64,000 nucleotides of DNA, from contig KZ627161.1 in NCBI GenBank assembly GCA_002917775.1, forward strand, positions 1,851,727 through 1,915,726, read 5' to 3'. The position numbers and the translations under genes are program-made. Shown in pieces: positions 10,329 to 22,629 of the stretch; positions within the stretch are counted from its first letter, which is position 1, and every line of letters starts with the position of its first letter. The notes beneath the pieces are model-generated. The model searched no databases. It saw nothing but the letters and a program-made list of their open reading frames with translations, and had not been told where the DNA came from. The stretch is from Glaciozyma antarctica PI12. Lineage: Eukaryota; Basidiomycota; Microbotryomycetes; Kriegeriales; Camptobasidiaceae.

Positions 10329-12122
10329 ATGCGTTTCACCGGAGCACTTGGTCTCCTCTCCCTCCTCTTGGCTTCAGATCTCGTTCAGGGCGCCCACGTC
10401 TATCGCCTCAAAAGCAAGGTCAAGGTACGAGCCGTGGGGAACGCTGGGTGGGCACTGTTGCCGCGAAGAGGAATGCGCACGGGGACGCTAAGGAGGTCTC
10501 AGGAGCTGGAGGCTGGCATCGCGCGATGGGAACAGCGTGGGGAGATGCTGGACAGGGTTGGAACGGGGTCGATGGCACGGTATTGCTGGGGAGAGAACGG
10601 GAGACACCGTCTTGAAGGGGGAGCGGGGAGCTGACTGCTGCGCTCCACCCTGGCAGGGATCCTCTCTCCTCAAGGCGTTCAGCTTCGAGACTGGGCACGC
10701 CGACAACAACGGACGCGCCAACTACCTTTCTCTCAAGTCCGCCAAGTCCAACGGCCTGTGAGTCGCCTTCACCGACGACCACTCGAGCGCGAACGTGACT
10801 GACCTTCTCGTCCTCCCCAGCATATCCACCAACAAGAAGGGCGCGGTTACGCTCAAGGTCTCGACGAAGAACGGACAAACTTACCGTGATTCTCAGCGAC
10901 TCGTGTCCAAGGTGCGTGCCCCCGCTCTCCTCCCTCCAGCGTCGCGCTCCTCGCTTCCCTCTCTCCAGCGTCGAGCTCCTCGCTCCCCTCTTTCCAGTTT
11001 CGCGCTGACGCGCTCGAACAGACTGCGTACTCGAAGGGCGGCCTGTTCATCTTCGACGTTGCTCATATCCCTACGGGATGCGGGCTATGGCCAGCAATCT
11101 GGATGGTAGGCCCGAACTGGCCGAGCGGCGGCGAAATCGACATAATCGAGGGGGTACACGCAATAACCCAAGTACGCGCTTCTTTCGTTCCTTGGTTCCT
11201 TGCCACCACGAGTGCCTTGCTGATCATGCTCGCATTTACCAGAACTCGATGAGCACCCAGTGCGTTCTGCGTCTCTCCAACCGCGTCGTGCGTCGCGCTG
11301 ACCCCCTTGCTCGCAGCACCGGATCTGGCTGCGTTCAGCAGACGTCAGGCTTTTCTGGAAAGTTCATGATGAACACGCAGCTGCGCAACCAGTGCGACAT
11401 CTACCAAACCTCTGCTCAAGGCTGCGGTGTTCGCTCAAGCAGCAAGAGCTCCTAGTACGTCCGCCCTCATCGTCGCACGAGACTTGAGAGCTGACGACTA
11501 TCGCAGCGGCGCTCCCTTCAACAACAAGGGTGGAGGAGTCTACGCTGTTCAGGTGCGTCGCGTACCCGACGCTTGCGCAACTTGAGCTGACGAACCTGGA
11601 TCGCGCAGTGGGACTCAAACGGAATCAAGACTTACCACTGGTCTCGCAAGAGCATTCCCGCCGATGTCAAGGCCGGCAAGCCCAAGCCTTCCAGCAAGTG
11701 GGGCAAGCCCGACAACTTTGTTCACTACAGCAAGGTCGGTTATCGTCGAGCCTGCGATTCGGAGCCGCAGCTGACGTATTCGATGGCTGCAGTGCTCGCC
11801 CTACAAGCACTTCAAGGAGCTACGCATTGTTATCAACTCGAACCTGTGCGGGACCTGGGGGAGCGGAGTCTGGAGCCAGGATCTCTCGTACGCCGGCTCG
11901 CCTGGTAGCTGCAAAGCCAAGACGGGCTACTCGACGTTCGTCCTTTTTCTCCTTTTCCTGTCGAACTCGGCTGACGCCTTTCGCCACAGCTGCGAGGCCT
12001 TTGTCAAGTCCAAGGGCTCAGCGTTCAAGGACGCCTACTGGAGTACGTCCGTCCTCCCGTCGCTCATTACACGAGCTGACGTTGCTCTCGCAGAGATCAA
12101 CAGCATCGCAGTCTACAAGTAG
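10329..12122 (+). CDS. secreted glycoside hydrolase family 16 (beta-glucanase)
   Basis: Eleven exons (10329-10424, 10657-10757, 10821-10911, 11022-11171, 11243-11259, 11317-11454, 11507-11552, 11609-11734, 11793-11935, 11990-12042, 12094-12122) join to 329 residues. A signal peptide (MRFTGALGLLSLLLASDLVQ) is followed by a single GH16 fold. The catalytic signature is GEIDIIEG in WPSGGEIDIIEGVH, with both glutamates and the aspartate present, so the enzyme should be active. Upstream, CGLWPAIWMVG is the usual substrate-cleft strand. Paired cysteines (for example GSGCVQQTSG, NQCDIYQ, GCGV) suit a secreted enzyme. The closest described type is the laminarinase/MLG1-like group acting on beta-1,3 or mixed beta-1,3/1,4-glucan, in wall remodelling or nutrition. 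Exact specificity cannot be read. Exon 5 is only 17 nt. Intron 1 is unusually long (232 nt) and contains G-rich sequence. Confidence 0.93.
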
Positions 12123-12845
12123 ACCACCCTCTCGCAGCCCGCATTCCAATTTTGACGGTCGTCTTTCCGCATTCCTCCCCGCAACGTACCTCGTTTAGCA
12201 CCTTCCCTTATTTCGTTCCAGCATTTCGATAATGCCATATCGTGCGACGAGCCTAGTGCTCGCTCCGCGTTTTACTTCACTCTCGTGCGCGTGGTGTGGT
12301 CGTTAACAGCTTGAGAGGAGACGAGGTGCGAAGGAGGAACGGCGAGGGGTTCGCTCTCCTCCCGATCCTCAGCTCGAGGAGCTAAAGCTCCTCCCTACCC
12401 ACCTCAGCGTTGTTGATCAATACCATCCTCGTTAGCTGCAAGCTTTCCAAGGAGGAGCTTTCAATCTGGAGAGAGCGAGTCTGCCAGCGGCGACTGCGCG
12501 CGTACTTCCCTCCCAAGCCCTTTCGCGCGGACTGGACTGGCGGCTTGCCCTCAGCGATTTCAGGCTTCCTCAAGGCTCCATCTAACGGCAGCCCCACGCA
12601 CGCAGCCAGGCCACCTTCGCCGCCGGCACCTCGACACGAACGCAGCTCGAGCTCTCCCTCCTCTCCACCGCCTCCTCTCCATCACCGAAGAGCCTCCTTC
12701 GGCAGCACGCAGCTTCGCCAGGCGAACACCGCATACTCCAGCAGCACCGGGGCTTCTACTACCAGTTCGGCAACCCTCTCTCTCGCCCAGGCGACACCCC
12801 GACTTTCCTCTCCCCCGTCTCGCGGAGCCGCGCGTGTCCTGAGCC
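12123..12845. other. intergenic region between GH16 and flippase
   Basis: About 720 bp. It holds the GH16 3' end and, from about 12400, the flippase promoter and leader. The last 250 bp are C/T-rich with an open frame (12410 onward) that lacks recognisable features and runs into the flippase in a different frame. A short perfect inverted repeat lies at 12376-12393. Confidence 0.5.
12376..12393. repeat. 8-bp inverted repeat with 2-nt loop
   Basis: GAGGAGCT and AGCTCCTC arms separated by AA. It could be a small dimer-binding site or a weak 3' hairpin. A related GGAGGAGCTTTC lies about 60 bp downstream. Function is unknown and a chance occurrence is possible. Confidence 0.3.
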
Positions 12846-15800
12846 ATGAACTCGGTGCGTCCACGAGCTCCTCAGCGCGCCGAGAGGACCTAGCTAAATC
12901 CCCATGGACCGCAGCAGTACGACTCGGACGACGACCTAGCCGTCTTCACCGCCAGCCAAACCCCCGCGTCCTCCTCCCAGCCCTACTCCTCCACGCGCGC
13001 ACCAGCTCAGCAGCACTACGCCTCTAACGCAGATCCGTTTGCCAATTCGGCGGGGACGTACGATGCGTATGGGCAAAGTCAGAACCCCGCTTCGTACGGA
13101 GGGGGACAGGCGGCGAACCCTTATGGGACGGCGGACGATGGGACGTCTCGCTATGAGGATTCGTACCAGTCTTATTAGTGCGTGTTTCGCTGCTCTGTGA
13201 GGAGGGGGTACTGATGAGGTGGCTTTGCGTGCAGCGAGGACGACGACCCTACGACGAGCGTGAACGGCTCCTTTGCATCGAAACCCACTCCCTACGGCAC
13301 GCGTCCCTCGTTCCGCACCGATGCTTCATCCTACACTGGCTCCACGCCGCTCGCTTCGAACGCGCAAGCTCCAGCAGGCCACGGGAATGGACGCGGAGTG
13401 GATATGCTGGACGACGATGAGGAGATGGTTGCGGCGGCTGGGAGGGCGAGGGAGGCGGTGAGGAGTCGCAAGAAGAAGGGGATGGGAGATGTGTGGAGGG
13501 AGATCAAGAGGAAGGTCATGAGGGGACCGAGGTTGTATGATGGCGACCGGATGATCGTGATCAACAACCCTCCGCTCAACGTCGCCAGCAAGTTCTGCAA
13601 CAACTACGTTAGTACGAGCAAGTACAACGTCGTTACCTTCCTTCCCAAGTTCCTCGGCGGTGAGTTCTCAATCGAGCTAGCGAGAGGGGACCGAAACTGA
13701 CGGCGTCTTTGACTTCGCAGAGCAATTCTCGAAATACGCCAACATCTTCTTCCTCTTCACCGCCTGCATTCAGCAAATCCCCGGCGTCTCACCCACCAGT
13801 CGTTACACCACCATCGTTCCTCTCGCCATGGTTCTCATCGTTGCAGCTTTCAAGGAGATGCAGGAGGACTTCGTGAGTTCCTTCCTCGCTCTCCTCACTC
13901 CTTTCGCCACTGACCTCTTCCTCGCTCGCACAGAAACGCCATCAATCCGATTCGGACCTCAACTCGCGTAAAGCGAAAGTTCTCGTGGGCTCGACGTTCG
14001 AGGACAAGCCGTGGCGCAGCATCCGCGTCGGCGACATCGTCCGCCTCGAATCCAACGACTTCTTCCCCGCCGACCTCGTTATCCTCAGCTCGAGCGAACC
14101 CGAAGGACTCTGCTACATCGAGACTTCCAACCTCGACGGGTGCGTTCTTCACCGTCTCCATCCTCCCTCGCTAACGCCGCTTCGCAGCGAAACGAACCTC
14201 AAGATCAAGCAAGCCTCAACCTCGACCGCCTCCATGACCTCCCCTCTCGAAATTTCGCGCCTGAACGGCCACTTACGAAGCGAGCAGCCGAACCATTCGC
14301 TCTACACGTTCGAAGCGACCCTCGCACTCGCGAACGGCGCAGGAGGCAATAAGGACGTCCCGCTGGGCCCGGATCAGATGCTTCTTCGAGGAGCGCAGTT
14401 GAGGAATACGGCGTGGATGTATGGGCTGGTCGTTTTTACGGGCCACGAGACCAAGCTGATGAGGAACGCAACGTGAGTTTCTTTTCTCGCGAGGGGAGCG
14501 CGGATGGAGCTGATGAGGCACGCAGGGCGACGCCGGTCAAGAGGACTGCGGTGGAGCGGATGGTCAACGTTCAGATCGTCTTCCTCTTCATCATCCTCAT
14601 GGCGCTTTCCGTAGGGTCCGCGATCGGGAGCTTCATTCGGACGCATAGCTTTGGGCAGCAGATGTGGTACCTGTACCTCTCGGAGCAGGGACACGCCGTC
14701 AAGGTCTTTGTCGAGGACATTCTGACGTTCATCATTCTTTGTGAGTTCTTCCGAGCTTGCTGGGTGAGGAGCTGAGCTGACGAGCGATTCGCAGACAACA
14801 ACATCATCCCCATTTCGTGCGCTCGAAGTTTCTGTCCCCTATACAATGGGACTGACTTGACAATATTTACGCAGGCTCATTGTTACGATCGAAGTCGTCA
14901 AGTTTCAGCAAGCCATCCTCATCAATTCGGACCTCGGTGCGCGCCTTTACCTCGCTCTCCTTCTAACGCCCGTCTCACGCATTTCTCGCAGACATGTACT
15001 ACGCTCCTACTGACACTCCCGCTCTCTGCCGCACCTCCAGTCTCGTCGAAGAGCTCGGCCAGATCGAGTACATCTTCTCCGACAAGACGGGCACGCTCAC
15101 CTGCAACGAGATGGAGTACCGCCAGTGCTCCATCGGTGGGATTCCGTACGCCGACGTTGTCGAGGAGGGGAAGAAGGGCGAGGTCTTCAGCTTCGCTGAG
15201 ATGCGGGCGAACCTCACGGGCGGGCACGAGACGGCCGGCATCATCAACGAGTTCCTCACCCTCCTCGCGACGTGCCATACCGTCATTCCCGAAACGAAGG
15301 ACGGCAAGATCACGTACCAAGCTTCGAGTCCCGACGAGGCGGCCTTGGTCGCTGGAGCGGACGTGATGGGCTACCGATTCACTGTGCGTCTCTCTCAGTC
15401 CACTTCCTTGGCATCGCCTGACACCCTCGCCCCTCGCAGACGCGCAAGCCTCAGTCGATCTTTGTCGAAGTTCTCGGCGAGAAGAAGGAGTACCAGGTCC
15501 TCAACATCCTCGAGTTCAACAGCACGCGCAAGCGCATGTCGTCCCTCATTCGCGGGCCCGACGGCAAGATCAAGCTCTACTGCAAGGGTGCCGACACCGT
15601 CATTCTTGAACGCCTCAGTGGAGAGGAGCAGGCCTTCACAGAGCTCACGCTCACTCAGCTCGAGGTTTGTCGTTTCGTCTTGCCTCCCTTGAACGCCCAC
15701 TGATCCCCTCGCAGGAGTACGCCACCGAAGGACTTCGCACGCTCTGCGTTGCGATGCGCGAGATCCCCGAGGACGAGTACCGCCGGTGGTCTGCGATCTA

Positions 15801-17972
15801 CGACAAGGCCGCCGCGACGATCAACGGGCGCAGCGAGGCACTCGACAAGGCGGCTGAGATGATCGAGCGAGACCTCTTCCTTCTCGGAGCGACGGCGATC
15901 GAGGACAAGCTTCAGGAGGGAGTTCCGGATACGATCTACACGCTTCAGCAGGCTGGGATAAAGATTTGGGTCCTCACGGGAGACAGGCAGGAGACGGCGA
16001 TCAACATTGGCTTGTCCTGCAGGCTCATCTCCGAGTCTATGAGCTTGGTGAGGCTACTTTCGCGCTGCTGCTGCTGGCTGTCGTTGCTCATTGAGGTTAT
16101 GCAGGTCATCGTCAACGAGGAGAACGCTCTCGATACGCGCGACTTCCTCACCAAGCGTCTCGAGGCCGTCAAGAACTCTCGCAACGCGGGTGACTTTGAG
16201 GAGCTTGCACTGGTCATCGGTGAGTCTCGCTCCTTTGTCTCCACGACTTGAAGCTGACGTCGTGTTCGCGCAGATGGCAAGAGTCTCGGATTCGCACTCG
16301 AAAAGGACCTCTCCAAGATCTTCCTCGAGCTCGCCGTCATGTGCAAGGCTGTCGTGTGCTGTGCGTCGTCAAGCCTGCATCTTTGAGCGATTGCTGACCG
16401 TATTCGTCGCCAGGCCGAGTCTCGCCCCTTCAGAAGGCCCTCGTCGTCAAGCTCGTCAAGAAGAACCTCAAGGCCATCCTCCTCGCTATCGGAGACGGAG
16501 CAAACGACGTTAGCATGATCCAAGCCGCCCACGTCGGCGTCGGTATCTCGGGAGTCGAAGGACTGCAGGCGGCGCGGTCGGCGGACGTCGCGATTAGCCA
16601 GTTCCGATTCCTCAAGAAGCTGCTGCTGGTACACGGCACCTGGAGCTACCAACGACTGAGCAAGCTCATCCTTTACTCGTACGTGGTATTCTTTTTCTGG
16701 CCTTGCGCTAGCTGACGACGTTCGTTCACAGCTTCTACAAGAACATCACTCTTTACATGACTGGCTTCTGGGTGCGTGGGCTCCTCTGCGCGTACGGTGC
16801 ATCTGCTGACACTCTCCCCGCTTCTAGTTCTCCTTCCAAAGCTCCTTCTCCGGCCAAGTCCTCGAGGAATCATGGACCCTCACCTTCTACAACGTCTTGT
16901 TCACCGTCCTTCCGCCTGTCGTCCTCGGAGTCTTCGATCAGTTCGTCGGCGCACGTATGTTGGATCGCTACCCCGAGCTATACATGCTCGGCCAGCAGAA
17001 CAAGTTTGTGAGTGTCGCTGAGGTCGCCGAAGCGAGGCTTCGTACTGACGAAATATGTCGCTCGCAGTTCAGCGTTCGCATCTTCTGGCAATGGATCGGG
17101 AACGCGCTGGCGCATTCTCTTGTGCGTCTTTTCACGAGAAGCCTGGCTCGTCGTACTGAATGCCACTCTCCTCAGATCATCTACGTCGTCACCGTTGGGA
17201 TCTTCTGGAACGAGCTCATGCTCCCGCAAGGATGGATCGCTGGGCAGTGGGTCTGGGGCACGACGCTGTACCTCGCAGCTTTGCTCACGGTGCTGGCGAA
17301 AGCAGCTCTCATCTCCGAGTGCGTTCACTCAGCTCGCTCTCCCCAAGTTCTCGCTAACGAGACTTTGGCAGCCTCTGGACCAAATACACCCTCCTCGCGA
17401 TTCCCGGATCCTTCGTCTTCACGATGCTCTTCCTCCCCCTTTACGCCTGGATCGCACCGAAGCTCGGCTTCTCGATCGAGTACACCAACATCGTTCCTCG
17501 GTTGTGGTCGTCGCTCGTCTTCTGGGCGACTATCATGGGGCTACCGTTCTTGCTCCTCACTCGCGACTACGCCTGGAAAGCGTGCGTCCATCCCTGTTCG
17601 TCGCTTTGGCATCGCTAATGTCGTTGATGTCGCAGGTACAAGAAAATGTTCATGCCCGAGGCCTACCACGTCGTTCAGGAGATTCAGAAGTACAACCTTC
17701 CCGATTACCGACCGCGGATGGAGCAGTTCCAGAAGGTACGTCGTCTCGCTCGACGCCAACTCGCAGAAGTTGACCTCGTCGTCGCAGGCAATCAAGAAGG
17801 TGCGAGCCGTGCAGCGATTGCGGCGGAACCGAGGCTTCGCGTTCTCTCAGTGCGTTTTCGACAACTGTTCCGCTCGTGGACTCGCTGACGTCGGCTTCGT
17901 TACAGGACGGAGGATGGCCAGGAGCAGATTATTCGAGCGTACGACACGACAAAAACAAAGCTAGCAGGCTAG
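12846..17972 (+). CDS. DRS2: P4-type ATPase, aminophospholipid flippase (Drs2 family)
   Basis: About 23 exons encode roughly 1,280 residues. The first exon is nine bases (MNS) and is followed by a low-complexity Ser/Gln/Tyr-rich N-terminus. Then come the P4 signatures: [29 protein letters not shown] before TM1 (given here as the region near 13565-13660), [14 protein letters not shown] and LDGETNLKIK of the actuator domain (the DGET loop split by an intron near 14140), the phosphorylation motif [14 protein letters not shown] at about 15080, [11 protein letters not shown] in the nucleotide domain, and [19 protein letters not shown] in the P domain at about 16500. Ten membrane segments are apparent. 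All catalytic residues are present. Such pumps move phosphatidylserine and phosphatidylethanolamine to the cytosolic leaflet at the trans-Golgi and drive vesicle budding, with a Cdc50-type partner that is not in the window. Drs2 assignment over Dnf1/2 rests on overall pattern only. Exon 2 has a tandem acceptor. Confidence 0.92.
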
Positions 17973-18097
17973 AATGTAATTGTCAACGTCTCGCTGGACA
18001 CGTCGCTGAGAGTCTCGAGAGTCGTCGCAAACTCATAATCGTTGTGTGTTTTCGTGAGTGAGTAAGTGTGCGCACTATCTTTACAGGGCGAGACGCT

Positions 18098-20666
18098 CTA
18101 TACACTCCTCTCGTCCTTCTCCCGCTCCCCTTTCAAACCCCCCTCTCCTCCTTCTCTCTCCCACCTCTTCTCCGCGGGTTCCCCCCCTTCCACCGCACTA
18201 CTCTTCCCCGTCTCCACCTCCGCCTCCGCTCCCCGTTCCGGCTGCAGCGGTCCTCCGATCGATACGAGCACTGCGGCAGAATTGGCGGTCGGGGCATCGA
18301 GGACGGCGAGCTCCGTCGCGGAGAAGAGGCGTGGGAGCCAGTAGTGTCGGACGGGGATGAGGAGAGTGATGATGACTGGGAATCCGATGCCGCCTATCAA
18401 ACGCTTCGTCAGCGAGAGCAGACGGGAGCGAGAGGTAGCGACGCACCTAGCGTTTCTGAAACCGCCATCATCCCTGCGAAAAACGCGAGCTGTATCGCAA
18501 TAAACGTGGCGATCGACCTCTTGCGAACCTGAAGCAGCGGATGCTCTGGCGGCGTAAGCTTCGAGTCCCGCATGAGGAAAAGCGCCTTGTGCGCGATCCC
18601 GTTCCCCTCGATGCTGCCCCACCCGACCGAGAGGAACACGCCTGCGAACATGGCGCGAGATTGGAGGCCGAGAACGACGAGGAGAGGTCTCGCCATCGTT
18701 CCTAGCGCGAGAAGCTGGGTGATTCGCGAGGTCAGCGAGCGCTCGCGAGAGGGAGGGAGGAGGAACGCACCCCCATGACCGTGTGAGAGACCCTCTGCTC
18801 CACTACGCGCGTGCGAACGAGCTTCATCGGCCTTCCTCCGACCTTGCTCTCGTCTGGGACTTGCTCCGTGACGCACAGTGACTCGGTGTGGATAGGCGCC
18901 TGGGGGACGAGACCGTTCGGAGCTGGGAGGCCCAAGATCCCGGCGACGAGGGTTGTGCATCCGAGGAGGAAAAAATCCTGCGGAGCGAGCGTTAGTGGGG
19001 CGAGAGGAAGAGCAGGACGGTGGACTGACCCAGTGGAAGCCGGCGGGTCGCTTGACTGGGAACGCGCGAGATTGAGCCATGACGGAGGAGACCTGGTGAT
19101 TGAGAGCGTTAGCGAGGGAGAGGGAGGGAGTAGCTCAACATACGTTGTTATCAAAGTAGAAGAGGAGCGTAACGAGGCAGCCGAATGGGAACGCGACGAA
19201 GATCCATTTCACATCGAGGTTCCAAAAATCGACGACCCAGTTGCGACTGCGAAAAAAGAGGTAAGGACCGAGTCAAATGAGGCATCAAGGAAATGATAAC
19301 GAACTCGGTGGAAGGAGCGAACGCCCTGGTGATGGGAAGGAACTCGAGAGTGGTGTCCTTGAGATTCCCGGGGCTGCGGAAGGGGTTCAGCGTGCGGAAA
19401 GAGCGCCGCGCTGCCAAGTAAGCTCACATGTGGACAAAGCCGGTGAAGAACACGATGGCGAGCGCGAATGAGTAGTCGGCCAGGAACTTCCTCGCCCAGA
19501 ACGCTGCGACATACTCGTCAGTTTTGGGCTCGACGCGAACGGGGCGAATAACGCACGTCCGAATCCCAGAGTCGCAGTACGCTCGAAGAAGTAGACTGAG
19601 AGAACGAAGAGCATCGCGATAACGATGCTGTAAAATCCCGCTGATCCCGAGAACGTGAACTCCTCGATGAGAAGCTCCATTCCTTTCTGGAGGTAGATAA
19701 CACCGACGTCTGCATGAAGAAGTCAGCGAGATTGCGCTCGAGAGGTAAGAAGTATTCGCACAGAAGCCAAAGGTTTCCGAGGTCATGTCGGTGATGAACC
19801 GCGTGCAGTCGGAGATGTTCAAGATGGCGATGATAAAATGCGTGATTGCAGACCAGATGAGTACCCAGGCCTGGAACTGGAGGTAGTCGGTGATCCGCTG
19901 TGCTGGTAGGGAATTGCCGAAGAAGTTGGCGCTCTCGAGGATGTCGTAGGTGGTAAAGTTGAAGAGGGAGATGAGACCTGGAGGAGAGCGAGGTCAGTAT
20001 GATAGCGTTCGAGGACCAGGTTCGAAAGTACGCACCTGTGACTCCGACGATCGTGAGAGGCTGAACGGAAAGGATCCCAAACACGAGCGCTGCGAGAGCG
20101 GTGGACAGCAGCGTCTCGTTGATACCGTAGCTCCCTCCCGTGCGGAAGTTCATGTCGAGCGTGTACGCTATCGCAGGCATCACACTGTCATCAAAACAGT
20201 CTGTCAGCTTTCCCTCCTAAGCCCAGCAAAGCCTTCCTCCCCCGCTCACTCGCTCGAGCGGAGACGAGGCCAGGGCACAAGCTCCAAGTTCCCCTCCTCC
20301 GACGCTATCCTCCCAGCTCTCGACTCACTTGAGAAAGTACATCCGAATCGTCGCTCCCACCGTGCGCTCCATGTTCTCGGGAACCACTGCCTCCGTCCAG
20401 TCACTCCAGTAGAACGGCAGCCTCCGCTTCACGTCCGCCCACATGCCGCGAAAGGGTCGATACTGGTACGCCAGGGAGCGTGTTGGCCAGGGACGAGGGT
20501 CGGCAGGGAAGCTGGTGGGCCCTCGGCGGGAAGGAAGCTTGCGGTCGGAGGTAGGGAGAGTTGGAGATGGAGAGCGGCCGGTGCGGCTTGATGTGCTGGG
20601 GTGAGGTGAAGGAGACGAGGCCAGCTCGAGCTCGGCTGAGCTGGTGGGCTTGTCTGACGCCTCCAT
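18098..20666 (-). CDS. BOR1: anion exchanger-family borate/bicarbonate transporter
   Basis: Eleven exons (20329-20666, 20036-20184, 19762-19977, 19557-19709, 19428-19503, 19305-19373, 19144-19246, 19030-19092, 18771-18977, 18447-18714, 18098-18393) join in frame to 645 residues. After a Ser/Pro-rich cytosolic start comes the SLC4-type membrane core: PAIAYTLDMNFRTGG, GILSVQPLTIVGVTG, FWARKFLADYSF, GNLKDTTLEFLPI, LDVKWIFVAFPFG, a re-entrant LLGCTTLVAGILGLPAPNG with PQAPIHTESL, and VVEQRVSHTVMG. These match the HCO3-transporter family and the yeast Bor1 pattern. The protein probably exports borate (and perhaps bicarbonate) at the plasma membrane. The C-terminal 60 residues are charged and Glu/Lys-rich. 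The start is the first in-frame ATG. It is convergent with the flippase gene (126 bp between stops) and in tandem with RER1. Confidence 0.92.
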
Positions 20667-21328
20667 GCTTGCGGCGTGTAGGGAGCAGGGAGAGCTGTGC
20701 GGGCGAGAAGAGCTGACCAACTAGCGAAGGAATAGCATTTGTGCGGGCTGGGCTGCCTTGGCTCCCTCACCCCCGGGATCCTTTGTGTGGCTACAAGGTC
20801 GATTCTACAAGATTGTTGATACGCCCAGTCTCTACGCGGCATACAATTTCGTCTTCCTCACCTGCTCCGCCCTTTCTTCGGCTCTCAGCCCTCATTCCTC
20901 GCGGAGAGGACCTTGGCGAAGCGACGACTGCTCCATCTCTCGGACTGCTCCTCGAGGACATTGCTAGCATGCGCCGCCTTCCGGGGTTGGGGAGAAGCGG
21001 AGTGCCTTCTCGGTTCCTTGGCCTTCTCCGTTGCTTGGGAGGGAGCCAGGAATGTGAAGTGAGGTACCACTGGGAGGATTTGGATCCGCCCGTTAGTTCG
21101 CACACCTCAAGGGCATCCGCCATGCGCTCGTTAGCACACGCAATCTGGAAGCAGAGAGAGAGGCCGAAGAAGCAGTCGTTCGAAGGGAGCAGAGCCATTC
21201 GTCCGCGGTTCCAGTCAAAAGCAAGCAGCTCCCCCCTCCCTCTCCAAGCTTCCCAGACCGCACTCAATCACGCCACCCAAACTTTATGTTTTCAGCAGCT
21301 CCGCTTCTTCCTCCTCCTCTCCTCCCGC
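20667..21328. other. intergenic region upstream of BOR1
   Basis: About 660 bp between the BOR1 start and RER1 stop, both on the minus strand. It must hold the BOR1 promoter. Several open frames cross it but none has recognisable protein features. No repeat or RNA gene was found. Confidence 0.5.
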
Positions 21329-22340
21329 TCATCTCCCGCGTCCTCCAGATCCTCCTCCGTACTGCGTCTTCCGGCCGATATCGAACGGCAAGTAGCGGTA
21401 CTTCCTCATGTGCCCAATTTGTCTCCGCATCGTGATGATGAAGAGGACGCAGAAGTAGACGAGGAGGATGGGCCAGAAGACGGGGATGTCGAAGAAGGGG
21501 AACAGGGTCATGACAATCGAGATCGCTACCGCTCGAGTCGCCGCGTGCCTGCACAATCACCTTATCAGCTCCTTCTCGTCTCCCCAAAGTAATGCCAACG
21601 CACCAGAAGTGGAACTCGGGCAAACGACGGATGAAAGGGCGGAACTCGCCATCCTGCATATCGCCGTACGTCCCTCCGCTCCCTCCTCCGACTCCAGGAG
21701 AGTTACTCGTCGGCAACCCTGGTGCGCCCTCCTCGACGTCGTTCTCCGCAATGTCGGCCGCGAGGGAAGGGTCGAATTTGGGTTGGAGGAAGGCGAGGAA
21801 GAGGTTGAGGAGGTAGATCCTGCGTGGTCGCTTCTGTGTGAGCTGGGGTAGGGAGCGGAGGGAGGGGGAACGTACCCGAGTCCGTAGCAGACGATGTAGT
21901 ACGCTTGGGCCCAGAGGATCCGGATGAAGAAGAGGACAAAGAGGACACCAGTGACGCCCCAGCGGCGGAGGGTGTGAGGGGTCGTGCGGTCTGGGGAAAG
22001 GCACGGCAAGGACGTTAGTAGAACTGTGGGAGAAGAGGTTGAGAGGTTGCGCGTACCTAGGGTGGTTTGATAGAGCTGTGGCGAGTACGTGGAGTCGTTG
22101 GGGGGTGGGCGCGACGCGGAGAGTGGCAGGAGTGGAGGGGGGCGAGGAGAAGGGAAACGAGTAGCGAAGGTCAGCTCTGCTCTGCGAAGGTCCCTGCTGG
22201 ACTGCAGCCACGCGGCGCCTCTCTCGACGAGAACAGCAACGCGCCAGCCACGTTCGCAAAGAAAAAGGAGCGCTCACCCTGCCGTATCGCTGGACTGATT
22301 CAAACACCGCAGTGCCTGCTGAAGGTTCTGCGCCCTCCAT
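21329..22340 (-). CDS. RER1: ER membrane protein retrieval receptor Rer1
   Basis: Five exons (22278-22340, 22057-22075, 21876-21990, 21604-21819, 21329-21548) join to 210 residues, near the family's usual length of about 190-200. Conserved Rer1 blocks are easily seen: LYQTTLDRTTPHTLRRWGV, AQAYYIVCYGLGIYLLNLFL, AFLQPKFDPSLAADIAEND, EFRPFIRRLPEFHFW, FFDIPVFWPILLVYF and TMRRQIGHMRKYRYLPFDIG. Four membrane segments form the usual W-shaped topology. Rer1 sits in the cis-Golgi and returns escaped ER membrane proteins via COPI vesicles. A Gly/Ser-rich insert of about 25 residues (around SPGVGGGSGGTYGDMQDG) sits between TM2 and the EFRPF block. Exon 2 is 19 nt. The gene is divergent from HRD3, with 289 bp between start codons. 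Confidence 0.97.
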
Positions 22341-22629
22341 CGCGGTAGATTGGGGTGGGTTGGAGTTGAGAGGGAAAAGACAAGGAACGCGCAGGTTCGG
22401 CGCGTGAGGACAACCCCGAGGGGAACACATAGACGGCTTCTCTTCGCCTGGTTGAAGCTGCGCTATGTAGAGCAGCTAATTCTGCAAGGCAGCGTACTCC
22501 AGCAAAGATACCAAGCCAGCAGCATGTCTGCAGTGAGGGAAGGGGCTGGTCTGCTCGAATCGACCTCGGCGGATTCGCTCTCCGTCCCTCTTCCTTCTCC
22601 AACACCTCCGCCTGAGGCTGAGCTTTGTG
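22341..22629. promoter_or_regulatory. shared divergent promoter of RER1 and HRD3
   Basis: 289 bp lie between the RER1 ATG (minus, 22340) and the HRD3 ATG (plus, 22630), so both promoters must share this stretch. No clear TATA box or unfolded-protein-response element was identified by eye. Confidence 0.6.
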
